Source: Onthophagus taurus
Lineage: Eukaryota; Arthropoda; Insecta; Coleoptera; Scarabaeidae
DNA length: 64,000 bases
Reading direction: 5' to 3'
Assembly: GCF_036711975.1 (NCBI RefSeq)
Contig: NC_091968.1
Coordinates: forward strand, 2,418,001 to 2,482,000
Below the pieces are notes generated by a model that had not been told where the DNA came from, searched no databases, and saw only the letters and a program-made list of their open reading frames with translations. The translations under genes were made by a program, and so were the position numbers. Position 1 is the first letter of the stretch. Every line of letters starts with the position of its first letter. Shown here piece by piece: positions 55,401 to 61,045 of the stretch.

Positions 55401-57463
55401 GCACCAACCACTAGATCTAACACAAGACCTAGAACTAGTATCATTCGGGTTTAGCCGTCTTGAGAGACGTGCGGCTAAACCCGAATGATTCTAGTTCTAG
55501 GTCTAGTGTTAGCTGTAGTGACAATGCTAATGCAAAACTAGAACCAACACTAGAACCGAGAACTAGAATCATCCTTAATATATCTAGTTCTAGTGTTAGT
55601 TCTAGTTTTGCACCAACCACTAGAACTAACAAGACCTAGAACTAGAATCAATCGGGTTTAGCCGTCTTGAGAGACGAGCGGCTAAACCCGAATGATTCTA
55701 GTTCTCGGTCTAATGTTGGTTCTACTTTTATTTCAATACAAGTTTACAACAATCTAACGCCGGGAAACATTTAAAACTAGAGCTAACACTGTCATTTCAA
55801 CTAACACTTGACCTAGAACTATAAACATTCGGGATCAGCCGTATGTCTCTAAAGACGGCTAAATCCAAATGATTCTAGTTCTAAGTTTAGTGCTAGTTCT
55901 AGTTTTGCACTAACACTGTCATTAAAACTAACACAATACCTAGAACTAGAATCATTCGAGTTTAGCCGTCTTGAGAGATGTGCGGCTAAACCCGAATGTT
56001 TCTAGTTCTAGGTCTAGTGTTAGTTCTAGTTTTGCAGCAACCACTAGAACTAACACAAGACCTAGAACTAGAATCAATCGGGTTTAGCCGTCTTGAGAGA
56101 CGTGCGGCTAAACCCGAATAATTCTAGTTCTAGGTCTAGTGTTAGTTCTAGTTTTGCATTAGCATTGTCACTAGAACTAACACTAGACCTAGAACTAGAA
56201 TCATTCGGGTTTACCCGTATTGGGAAACGTGCGGCTAAACCTTAATATATCTAGTTCTAGTGTTAGTTCTAGTTTTGTACTAGTGCTGTCACTAGAACTA
56301 ATATTAAATCTAGAATTAGAAACATTCAGGTTTAGCCGTCTTAAGAGACACACGGCTAAACGTAGAACTGTTGCTTTCTCTCTAAGGAACTAGATTATAG
56401 CACCTCTGCTACTATCTCTTTACTGGAGTTAGTTGTGTTGTCTATATTATTGTGTCTTTAACAATTTAATAAATAAAATTCGTTTTTGCACTTAAATGGA
56501 TTTTTATTTTATTTTTTTCTCAACCGGTTTCGCTATACATTTACAGCATCTTCAGGAGATTACGTCATTTTGTTACAAACGTGTCCTATAAAATGAGTCA
56601 TTTGGTATTTCTTTTTATATTTGTATTATTGAACCACACAGAGAACTTTGTTGAACTATGATTTGACAACAAAATCAGCTTTGACAACAACTCGCATATG
56701 CTCGCATGACACATCAATTCTTAACACAATTTTTAATCCTCTTCAATCATAGTTCAACAAAGTTCTCTGTGTGGTTCAATAATACAAATATAAAAAGAAA
56801 TACCAAATGACTCATTTTATAGGACACGGTTGTAACAAAATGACGTAATCTCCTGAAGATGCTGTAAATGTATAGCGAAACCAGTTGAGAAAAAAATAAA
56901 ATAAAAATCCATTTAAGTGCAAAAACGAATTTTATTTATTAGACATAAAATGGAATGAAAATCATCAAACAATATTTAACAATTTAGATTGTAGCGCCTC
57001 GAAACCAAGTTATTTTGGTTATTTCTGACTCATTTTAAATATTTAAACCGTATCAAATGGATCTTTTTTTAACATTTCTAAATAATTTTTAGCTAAAAAG
57101 AGTTAAAATAGAACCAAATGGAACGAATGTAAATACTTATCTGATTCCTCTAAGACGAGAATTTGTTATGCACAATAAAGCTCCGATGTGGAATGAAAGT
57201 AGCCAAGTTTACCAACTTGATTTTGGAGGAAGAGTGACTCAAGAATCAGCTAAAAATTTTCAAATCGAATTTAGAGGAAAACAGGTTAATTCTTTTTGTA
57301 TTAATTTGAGATTATTTTTAATTTTTTTTTTTTTTTCATTATTTAGGTGATGCAATTTGGTCGTATTGATGGAAATGCGTACACTTTGGACTTTCAGTAT
57401 CCGTTTTCAGCACTCCAAGCATTCGCTGTAGCCTTAGCAAACGTAACGCAACGGCTCAAATAG
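16490..57463 (+). CDS. Tusp: Tusp/TULP4 orthologue: WD40, SOCS-box and split tubby domain protein
   Basis: Eight coding exons: 16490-16585, 39105-39269, 46463-46922, 46973-47229, 47469-47693, 47746-49848, 57093-57284 and 57347-57463. All have GT-AG borders and keep frame, giving 1204 residues. Residues 1-400 are WD40 repeats ([61 protein letters not shown]). A SOCS-type box lies at about 360-405 ([23 protein letters not shown]). The tubby domain is split. Its first part lies at 422-480 ([24 protein letters not shown]), then [14 protein letters not shown] and [11 protein letters not shown] at 570-615. Its last part is the C-terminus at 1129-1204 ([20 protein letters not shown], ending NVTQRLK). 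The ~500 residues between are low-complexity, Ser-, Lys- and Asn-rich. SOCS boxes suggest an E3-ligase adaptor, as in vertebrate TULP4; the pathway is inferred. A start at 16409 is rejected because that frame runs through the polypyrimidine acceptor tract. Introns 1, 2 and 6 total about 37 kb of transposons and satellites. Confidence 0.95.
16754..23790. repeat. tandem repeat of ~1.79-kb units (about 3.9 copies) in Tusp intron 1
   Basis: Units begin with ATCTCTCCCAT at 16754, 18546, 20332 and 22136 (steps 1792, 1786 and 1804). The fourth is cut at about 23790. Copies differ by scattered substitutions and small indels only, so amplification is fairly recent. Each unit contains several short frames on both strands that are not open in all copies. 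The most persistent is a ~62-codon minus-strand frame with [17 protein letters not shown] do not recognise any protein. The unit may descend from a transposon or a duplicated gene piece. Confidence 0.93.
23791..24960. other. Tusp intron 1, non-coding, nothing recognised
   Basis: After the last 1.79-kb unit the sequence becomes single-copy. A 102-codon frame across the border (23677-23985) starts in repeat DNA and has no family features. A GC-richer patch at 24235-24360 contains several GGG/CCC blocks but no recognisable RNA or gene. Confidence 0.4.
24964..25070 (+). repeat. CTAG-hairpin family, single arm
   Basis: One arm of the family: GCACGGCTAAACCCGAAAC, then TTTCTAGTTCTAGGTATAG, then TTAGTTCTAGTTTTAG. 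The return arm is absent. Confidence 0.85.
25080..25925. repeat. degenerate tandem repeat, five diverged units of ~140-235 bp
   Basis: The block 'TTCTGATCAACTTAGTT...GCATCATATTCCTCATC' recurs with heavy divergence near 25150, 25300, 25540, 25675 and 25825. Each time it follows a stretch ending in TTTCTTATAT or TTTCTTGTAA. Old, decaying repeat of unknown origin. Confidence 0.6.
26085..28475 (+). mobile_element. Penelope-like element, 3'-truncated
   Basis: About 360 bp of 5' sequence made of loosely repeated CTTCATCAAAATC-type units leads into a reverse transcriptase and the start of a GIY-YIG nuclease. The 3' end is cut by a CTAG-hairpin unit at about 28475. A 112-bp piece of the 5' region (26330-26443) recurs inverted at 60352-60466. 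Confidence 0.85.
26443..28516 (+). pseudogene. Penelope-type RT with truncated GIY-YIG domain
   Basis: Coding remnants run through three frames. A Lys/Glu-rich N-terminus covers 26443-26769. The RT core spans roughly 26777-27896, with [65 protein letters not shown] and the catalytic [11 protein letters not shown] shift at about 27890 moves to [27 protein letters not shown] start follows ([18 protein letters not shown]) at about 28411-28465. The frame then enters hairpin repeat DNA and ends, so the rest of the nuclease is missing. The order RT then GIY-YIG, and the LPKLHK and YTNIP motifs, are diagnostic of Penelope-like elements. Not functional as it stands. Confidence 0.9.
28480..28735 (-). 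repeat. dispersed ~250-bp repeat (hairpin plus flank), copy A
   Basis: Full CTAG hairpin followed by a unique ~115 bp (ACTTTGCTAG, CTCCAGATTCATCATTCG, ATTATATGTGGAAGAG). The whole block is present in reverse complement at 59660-59910 with high similarity. Confidence 0.88.
28663..29080. mobile_element. 418-bp MITE with ~42-bp terminal inverted repeats
   Basis: Left end ATTATATGTGGAAGAGAAGG continuing to CTCCAGTTTTTG. The right end is its near-perfect reverse complement (ending CTTCCACATATAAT at 29080). No ORF between. The left terminus is shared with 59690-59732, where the right half is missing. Superfamily not assigned. Confidence 0.8.
29085..29560. repeat. CTAG-hairpin array
   Basis: About three and a half palindromic units in tandem. 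Arms are built of CTAGTTCTAGGTCTAG and GTTAGTTCTAGTTTT, joined by the linker GGTTTAGCCGTACGTCTC and its reverse. Confidence 0.92.
29561..29846. other. Tusp intron 1, nothing recognised
   Basis: AT-rich sequence between a hairpin array and the left end of the Tc1 element. No gene or repeat recognised. Confidence 0.4.
30111..32586 (-). mobile_element. 5'-truncated non-LTR retrotransposon (RT + RNase H) inserted in the Tc1 element
   Basis: Bounded by a 12-bp target duplication, TACATCAGTTGT at 30099-30110 and 32587-32598. The 3' end (left) finishes in a short CATACAT-type tail on the minus strand. The 5' end is cut inside the RT fingers, consistent with incomplete reverse transcription. Confidence 0.92.
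30197..32586 (-). pseudogene. reverse transcriptase / RNase H of an I- or LOA-group element
   Basis: From 32279 to about 30640 the frame is open. It holds [30 protein letters not shown] (first catalytic Asp), [23 protein letters not shown] (catalytic pair) and [14 protein letters not shown]. An RNase H domain follows, with [33 protein letters not shown] and [17 protein letters not shown] shift near 30640-30680 moves to the C-terminal Cys-His region ([18 protein letters not shown]), ending at 30197. Above 32279 frameshifts and stops break the RT N-terminus (WAINSF, FIPKPG still readable). RNase H downstream of RT places it with the I/LOA-type clades; exact clade undecided. Confidence 0.9.
32670..33660 (+). 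pseudogene. Tc1 DD34E transposase, frameshifted
   Basis: The N-terminal helix-turn-helix is intact ([29 protein letters not shown]), as is [14 protein letters not shown]. Frame breaks at about 32950, 33030 and 33490 divide it. The catalytic Asp residues are in [12 protein letters not shown] and [10 protein letters not shown]. The Glu is in PDFNPIENL, with 34 residues between second Asp and Glu, hence DD34E. The reading ends at 33660. About 330 residues in total if the breaks are ignored. Confidence 0.92.
33828..33912. repeat. CTAG-hairpin family fragment
   Basis: GACCTAGAACTAGAATCATT then GGGTTTAGCC, a spacer, and GGCTAAACCCGAATG. It lies just outside the Tc1 right end. Confidence 0.85.
34948..35352 (+). 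mobile_element. MITE copy 1 (405 bp)
   Basis: Termini TATACTCTCTTTTTAAACC and its inverted partner ending AAACAGAGTATA. Inside are GGAGGAGTAAACG, an ATTATTATTATTTATTT tract and a non-coding right half. Same family as 36977-37347 and 963-1109. Its right terminus is the first base of the 122-bp array. Confidence 0.9.
35352..36881. repeat. 122-bp satellite array, 12 full units plus one partial, with trimeric higher-order structure
   Basis: Unit starts (AATTGCCAAAG) run from 35352 to 36816 in exact 122-bp steps. Each unit contains sub-repeats of the block CTTCACGCTATAATTG and the variant CTTCATGGTATAATTA. Two variable sites (CAAGG or CATGG; CCTCAC, CCGAAC or CCTAAC) show that units 2-4, 5-7 and 10-12 follow the same three-unit order. 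Non-coding. Confidence 0.97.
36882..36976. repeat. CTAG-hairpin family fragment
   Basis: Starts CGTCTGAAGACACAGGGC, then TAAACCCGAAAC, and includes TAAAACTAGAACTAACAC. The second MITE is inserted at a TATA inside it. Confidence 0.85.
36977..37347 (+). mobile_element. MITE copy 2 (371 bp)
   Basis: Termini TATACTCTGTTTTTAAACC and inverted GGTTTAAAAACAGAGTATA. Same order and sequence as copy 1, with a ~34-bp internal deletion relative to it. A 73-codon frame inside is not conserved in copy 1 and is treated as chance. Confidence 0.92.
38599..38973. other. Tusp intron 1, nothing recognised
   Basis: Single-copy AT-rich sequence between the large inverted-repeat element and the tRNA gene. A short block (TAATTGCGATGTGAATCGAT, near 38705) resembles one just outside the element's other end near 33973. 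Confidence 0.4.
38974..39044 (+). tRNA. tRNA-Gly-CCC: tRNA-Gly (anticodon CCC)
   Basis: 71 nt with a perfect 7-bp acceptor stem (GCACTGT/ACAGTGC), discriminator A, and a D-arm with GGTGTAATGGTA (A box). The anticodon stem CAAGA/TCTTG closes the 7-nt loop TTCCCAT, so the anticodon is CCC. The T-arm is CCGGGTTCGATTCCCGG (B box). No intron. A run of 12 T starts six bases after the end. It lies in sense orientation in Tusp intron 1, 60 bp upstream of exon 2. The intact stems and terminator suggest an active gene. Confidence 0.97.
39050..39061 (+). terminator. Pol III terminator of the tRNA gene
   Basis: Twelve consecutive T residues directly downstream of the tRNA. The same T-rich stretch is close to the polypyrimidine region of the next Tusp acceptor (AG at 39103-39104). 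Confidence 0.85.
39427..39456. repeat. TC microsatellite
   Basis: (TC)n with one CC interruption, in Tusp intron 2. Between 39270 and 39526 nothing else is recognised. Confidence 0.9.
39527..39608. repeat. CTAG-hairpin family unit
   Basis: Arms GTTCTAGTTTTAAATG and AAAACTAGAACTAACACTAG around a short centre containing TACTAGGTTGTATATTTTG. Confidence 0.85.
40009..40145. mobile_element. 137-bp Harbinger-type MITE
   Basis: Perfect or near-perfect 43-bp inverted repeats starting GGCCCACTTTTACCACCTC, flanked by TTA on each side (40006-40008, 40146-40148). It is inserted in the mariner's inner terminal region. No ORF. Confidence 0.92.
40332..41107 (-). pseudogene. DD41D mariner-family transposase, broken
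   Basis: Minus-strand pieces: DNA-binding part ([36 protein letters not shown]) from 41107 to 40907. Then two stops and a frame shift near 40870-40905. The core follows, [11 protein letters not shown] (first Asp) with an in-frame stop right after, [30 protein letters not shown] (second Asp) and [19 protein letters not shown] (third Asp). Counting between the second Asp and the Asp of NPLD gives 41 residues, the DD41D signature. Ends near 40332. Confidence 0.88.
41115..41146. repeat. perfect 15-bp-arm palindrome
   Basis: GTGGATATGGTGTAA, two bases, then its exact reverse complement. It sits at the start of the transposase reading frame and displaces the normal N-terminus. Confidence 0.93.
41666..42870 (-). 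pseudogene. reverse transcriptase of the intron-2 non-LTR element
   Basis: Readable parts are [20 protein letters not shown] with [15 protein letters not shown] (42700-42870), then a frame break. After it come [47 protein letters not shown] (catalytic YADD) and [14 protein letters not shown], down to 41887. The C-terminal piece ([20 protein letters not shown]) is in another frame to 41666. Residues between WKTALI and DLRP expected in relatives are missing, so there is also an internal deletion. Confidence 0.9.
42889..43613 (-). mobile_element. jockey-like non-LTR fragment
   Basis: Minus-strand frame 43521-43183 with [28 protein letters not shown] and [17 protein letters not shown], which is the RT thumb region of jockey-type elements. 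[20 protein letters not shown] is readable just upstream. A 3'UTR leads to AATAAAG and a (TAA)n tail at 42890-42904. Only the last ~0.7 kb is present. Its tail touches the truncated 5' end of the neighbouring element. Confidence 0.85.
43601..45245 (-). pseudogene. decayed transposon-type protein (family with ERFHQDI and RYQG motifs), unknown function
   Basis: Minus strand. A first piece (45243-45080) has [20 protein letters not shown] and YCKRCLEG with a donor-like GTAAGC. A second (from 45012) has WYRGEKKRSM, stop, [20 protein letters not shown]. Then an intact 279-codon frame covers 44746-43910: [78 protein letters not shown] and [12 protein letters not shown]. After stops it resumes with [20 protein letters not shown] to 43601. 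I recognise the motif set as a protein type that recurs in arthropod and cnidarian genomes as an apparent transposon gene, but I cannot name its superfamily. In-frame stops and shifts show it is dead. No terminal repeats were identified. Confidence 0.7.
45246..45704. other. Tusp intron 2, possible DNA-transposon ends, nothing firm
   Basis: Begins with ACAGGGTGTCAGATAAAAAA and has AGCCTGTATATACAAG at about 45470-45485. These are wordings typical of Tc1/mariner-like termini, but the two are not clear inverted copies. No ORF. Confidence 0.3.
45705..46432. repeat. CTAG-hairpin array
   Basis: About six palindromic units in tandem, ending 30 bp before Tusp exon 3. Linkers alternate between GTTTAGCCGTCTTGAGAGAC and diverged forms. 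Confidence 0.92.
49849..50174. other. start of Tusp intron 6, degenerate direct repeat
   Basis: Contains ACGTACTTTTTCATGAACAA (near 50036), which recurs at about 54240 and 54418 beyond the nested elements with a ~182-bp spacing. The foldback element therefore landed in an older degenerate tandem repeat. Confidence 0.55.
50551..53298 (-). mobile_element. 2.75-kb DNA transposon with 4-bp target duplication (Sola-like?)
   Basis: Termini GAGTGGGTCAGAAGTAAAGT and inverted ACTTTCCTTCTGACCCACTC, homologous for about 30 bp. They are flanked by ATAT on each side (50547-50550, 53299-53302). Carries one long minus-strand coding region. A 4-bp target duplication and the protein type suggest the Sola group, which is an inference. 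Confidence 0.8.
50783..52640 (-). pseudogene. transposase-like protein of the 2.75-kb element, two in-frame stops
   Basis: From 52459 to 50783 one frame is kept through 558 codons, interrupted only by TGA at 52115 and TAG at 51194. The latter falls where GPDD-stop-IKIIK suggests a mutated Trp codon. Landmarks are [90 protein letters not shown] and [20 protein letters not shown]. The tail is [20 protein letters not shown] with [10 protein letters not shown]. The Asp of CDTCGGQN and the Asp/Glu of NDADFGVIE are plausible nuclease residues. Upstream to about 52640 another frame gives [20 protein letters not shown], so a frameshift lies near 52460. The family is recurrent in animal genomes; superfamily assignment is tentative. 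Confidence 0.78.
53306..53377. repeat. 72-bp long imperfect hairpin
   Basis: CATATAATGAGGGCTATTAT pairs with ATAATAGCTCATTATATG, and the inner AGGTTAA pairs with TTAACCT. There is a two-base bulge. It is part of the foldback interior next to the ATAT target of the 2.75-kb element. Confidence 0.8.
53844..54032. mobile_element. 189-bp MITE with 8-bp target duplication
   Basis: Inverted ends TGTTAGTAGGTGGGGTTCAG continuing through GATCTAAATCTC, flanked by TAATATTA at 53836-53843 and 54033-54040. An 8-bp duplication suggests hAT or a related superfamily. Confidence 0.88.
54474..56372. repeat. long CTAG-hairpin array in Tusp intron 6
   Basis: About a dozen palindromic units in tandem. Linkers (GGGTTTAGCCGTCTTGAGAG then ACGTGCGGCTAAACC, or the reverse) occur near 54620, 54815, 54940, 55030, 55210, 55335, 55455, 55665, 55840, 55970, 56090, 56215 and 56335. 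Spacing is mostly 120-130 bp, with some longer units whose centre holds TTTCAATACAAGTTTACAAC. No coding capacity. Confidence 0.96.
56468..56940. mobile_element. 473-bp foldback element
   Basis: Two arms of about 200 bp that are almost perfect inverted copies, starting AATAAATAAAATTCGTTTTT and containing CGGTTTCGCTATACATTTAC and CATCTTCAGGAG. The centre is about 90 bp. TTTAACAATTTA occurs at 56457-56468 and again at 56975-56986, which may be a target duplication that includes a short extra tail. Confidence 0.9.
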
Positions 57464-58154
57464 AAAGGAAATTAATTTCTTTTTTTTTTTCAAATTTTTT
57501 TCGAAGGAAAAATCGCGCAACGTACCGCATACATATCCGAGAAAAAAAAATCATCATTCGAAACATTTCATAAATGGTACCCTAAAAAAAATAATAAATA
57601 AAAAAATTAGTGCCAATAATTTAAAAATTAAAACAACCAAAAAACAATTAAATGAAAGAAAATTCTTTTTACATCGATAACAATAGTTTTAATTAAAATT
57701 TAACTTAAACGATGGATATTCTAACGAGAGGAATTGTTCTTATTCAATTATTTTTAAATTAATTCTAACAGGGTCGAAAAAAAATTAAGCGGATATTTTT
57801 AAATGAAAACATTCTTTTTAATTCTTTTATTTTTTACCCTGTATAAAAATAAAAATAACATAAACGTAAAAAAGAAATCTCGACGTATTTTAATGTCTAT
57901 GCTTATTTTGTAATAAAATTGTACATACGTATACCGTCCGTTAAGAAGGAAAACTAAGCACAGAGCACATTTTTATTAGTAACTAAACAAAAAATAAAAT
58001 TAGTAAAAAAAAATTGGAAAAAAGCAACCATAACTAAGCAAAATTAGCCTTCAATTAGAATGTTTTGATTATAACAAGAGAACCTCTCAAGCGATTTCGA
58101 AATTTCGAAAGATTAATCCTTGGCCAATATGAAAGTGGAAATAATCAAGTCGAA
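57464..58154 (+). other. Tusp 3'UTR and flank
   Basis: Very AT-rich sequence after the TAG stop, with AATAAATAAA near 57593-57602 as the first plausible polyadenylation signal. Nothing else recognised. Confidence 0.5.
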
Positions 58155-58490
58155 ATCTAGTTTTAGTTCAATACAAGTATACAACAATCTAATGGTGAAT
58201 AACATCTAATACTGCACTACAACTAATACTAGACCTAGAACTCGAAATATTCAGGTTTAGCCTCTTAAACCCGAATTATTCTAGTTCTAGGTCTAGTATT
58301 ACTTCTACTTTTAGTTCAATAAAAGTATACAACAACCCAGCGCTGTATAACAATTAAAACTAGAACTAACACTAGACCTAGAACTACAAAGTTTCGGGTT
58401 CAACCGTGCCTCTGAAGACGCACGGCTGAACCCGAAACTTTCTAGTTCTAGGTCTAGTGTTAGTTCTAGTTTTAGTTCAATGTAAGTATA
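58155..58490. repeat. CTAG-hairpin units
   Basis: Two to three units with AGACCTAGAACTCGAAATA, then TCTAGTTCTAGGTCTAGTAT, and the centre TTTAGTTCAATAAAAGTATA. The last arm ends at the TA where the next transposon is inserted. Confidence 0.9.
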
Positions 58491-59658
58491 CAGGTGTCCC
58501 GTTAAGGGTACGGAGCGGTTGTATCTCGACAACGGTAATTCCTAGAGGTACTTCCTGAGAAGAAATCCTTATGGGTAAAGTGGGCAACAGAAATAGCTCG
58601 AAATTGTTTTTTTTCAACAAATAATTAAATAAAGCGGTATTTTTTTAATATAAACAATAGAAAACATTATTAAATCACTGACAAACAAAAAAAAAACATC
58701 ATACATGCAAAAACGGCTGAATAGTACTACCCTGTTTGGGCGAATTTCTAAACATAAAAATTACGCTGTTTAGCATGATGCGAATAGGCCGGCAGTTAGC
58801 GCGAAATTAAACAACAAAAACACAAGAACAGTATGGTCATAGACTTTTTGTGTACTAGGGGGTGGAGAGGAGACTGGTGGCTATTTATGGATATATTTAT
58901 GTTTTTTTAGATATTCCTTGTATCCTTATTTTTCACATTTTTTTACAAAAACGGTCAAACACTGACCAACGGTCAATTACTGGCGTTTTACCCTACTTGG
59001 TTCCTTTTGGGGTTTCATATAGGGTACTAATTGTGTTTCATTAAAACCATAAAGTGATTCGCTTAACAACTTATTGATAGGTAAAATTATACTACTTGCA
59101 ATATTAATTATTACATTATTCAAACGGTTCACTGTGCATGCTCATCAATTAAGCAATCATAATGCTACTTATGCTATTGTTTATAATTTACATTAATTTC
59201 TAATTCTAATTTTATTTATTCCACTACAGTACTATTTACTTCACAGACCCTTAGTCACTATAAAAAGAGCATAAAATGCTCTTTCAAACAAGACCAAAAA
59301 TAATCAAATCGGTTGAATGGTCCAGGAGATATTAAAATGTAAACATTTGAAAACGCATTGGCCTCCCCCTCCCTTATTATGACAGATATGAAAAATATTG
59401 CAAAACAAAAGCGATGCGGTATTATCCAAGCTACTAAATGATGTTGTCAAAGTTATAGCTCATCGTCTAACTTTCTGAGATAGCGGGAATTTTATGTTTC
59501 TCTATGGCAGTTACGCCCCCTAGCGGTCGAATTACGAACTTTAAGATAATTTCCAGCTATTTCTCTTGCCCACTTTGCTTATAAGGATTTTTTTCCCAAA
59601 CCTCTAGTCCTTACCGTTATTGAGATACAGCCGCTCCGTACGCTTAACGGGACACCTG
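58491..59658. mobile_element. non-autonomous Tc1/mariner-like element (1168 bp)
   Basis: Termini CAGGTGTCCCGTTAAGGGTA and inverted TACGCTTAACGGGACACCTG, flanked by TA. Inverted similarity extends about 115 bp (TTGTATCTCGACAACGGTAA and AAGTGGGCAACAGAAATAGC against their inverted partners). No transposase: the 60-68 codon frames inside have no family features. Confidence 0.88.
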
Positions 59659-59659
59659 T

Positions 59660-59910
59660 ATATAAATTGAAAAAACGGCTAAAAACTGGAGTTTTTGTTT
59701 TCCTTCTCTTCCACATATAATATTCGAATGATGAATCTGGAGAAAGAAATAGCAAAGTTAGAAAAATTGAGTCTGAGGACACACGGCTAAACCCGAAACT
59801 TTCTAGTTCTATGTCTAGTGTTAGTTCTGGTTAAATTGTTATGTAGCGCTACATCAAGAACTAGAATCATTCGGATTTAGCCGTCTTAAGAGACGTACGG
59901 CTAAACCCAA
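59660..59910 (+). repeat. dispersed ~250-bp repeat, copy B
   Basis: Reverse complement of 28480-28735: TCTTCCACATATAATATTCG, GATGAATCTGGAG, then a CTAG hairpin with the centre ATGTAGCGCTACATCAAG. Confidence 0.88.
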
Positions 59911-60345
59911 ATGATTCTAGTTCTAGGTCTTGTATTAATTCTAGTGATAATGCTAGCGTAAAACTAGCACTAACATTAGACCTAGCACTAGCATCATTCG
60001 GGTTTAGCCATCTTTAAAGACGTGCGGCTGGTCTCTAAAGACGGCTAAACCCAAATGTTTCTAGTTCTAGGTCTTATGTTAGCTCTAGTGACAGCGCAAG
60101 TATAAAACTAAAACTAACACTATACCTAGAACTAGAATCATTTGGGTTTAGGGGTCTTTAGAGACGTGTGGCTAAACCCAAATGATTCCAGTTCTAGGTA
60201 TAGTGTTACTTCTAGTTTTACATTAGCACTGTTACTATGTAGAACTATGTACTATGTAGAAAGCCAGATCTAGCGTTAGTTCTACTTTTAGTTCTTATTC
60301 AACGCCAAGTTATTCTACATTTTTTGAAGTTGCAGTAAAACTTGT
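59911..60345. repeat. CTAG-hairpin array
   Basis: Three to four diverged units, with linkers such as GGGTTTAGCCATCTTTAAAG and GGTTTAGGGGTCTTTAGAG. Confidence 0.9.
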
Positions 60346-60351
60346 AAACAA

Positions 60352-60466
60352 AAAAATAATGATTACACGATGTTTTATGGATGAGATTAGATTTTTTGAA
60401 GTTCTTGGGTTGATGTTAAATTTCCTGTTAGAAATGAAGATTATTGTGAAGTTTAGTAGATTATGG
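60352..60466 (-). repeat. inverted copy of the Penelope 5' region
   Basis: Matches the reverse complement of 26330-26443 (CAAAAAAATAATGATTACAC, then ATGAGATTAGATTTTTTGAA) with few differences. The match stops abruptly at both ends. Confidence 0.88.
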
Positions 60467-60794
60467 TCCAGAAGATATTAAAGTGTAAACATTTGAAAAC
60501 GCATTGGCCTCCCCCTCCCTTATTATGACAGATATGAAAAATATCGCAAAACAAAAGCGATGCGGTATTATCCAAGCTACTAAATGATGTCAAAGTTATA
60601 GCTCATCGTCTGACATTCTGAGATAGCGGGAATATTATGTTTCTCTATGGCAGTTAGGCCCCCTAGCGGAAACTTCAGAATAATTTCCTGCTATTTCTCT
60701 TGCCCACTTTGCTTATAAGGATTTTTTCCCAAACCTCACGCCTTACCGTTGTTGAGATACAACTGCTCCGTAGCCTTAGCGGGACACCTGTACA
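60467..60794. mobile_element. truncated second copy of the 1168-bp Tc1-like element
   Basis: Corresponds to 59322-59658 (AACGCATTGGCCTCCCCCTC, TATCCAAGCTACTAAATGAT, ending AGCGGGACACCTG) with scattered changes and small deletions. The left two thirds are missing. Confidence 0.92.
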
Positions 60795-61019
60795 ACAAAC
60801 TAACGTTGAACTACAACTAATACTAGACCTAGAAGTTTAGCCATCTTAAGAGACGCAGGGCTAAACCTGAATGTTTCTATTTTTAGGAACAATTAGCATT
60901 ATCACTAGAACTAACAGCCTCCTTCAGTTATATTAGATCTCTGAAATATTTTAACCTGTCCCTTTTTTTTTGGCCTTCTTGTGGTCTCTCCCTCTTGACA
61001 AATATTTTATTTACGTGAT
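60795..61019. repeat. CTAG-hairpin remnants and spacer
   Basis: Short pieces (TAATACTAGACCTAGAAG, CACTAGAACTAACAG) within about 60800-60920, then non-repetitive DNA. Confidence 0.7.
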
Positions 61020-61045
61020 ATTGATGAAAAAGTAGATTTATTTAA

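Noticed and set aside
56468..56940. Foldback considered as a bidirectional terminator or an assembly artefact
   Set aside because: Arms are long, with small differences between them and a distinct centre, and a second, different foldback with the same motif exists at 63088.
58862..59044. 60-codon frame within the Tc1-like element as a transposase remnant
   Set aside because: No helix-turn-helix or catalytic motif, and the element is too short and uniform to carry a decayed transposase there.
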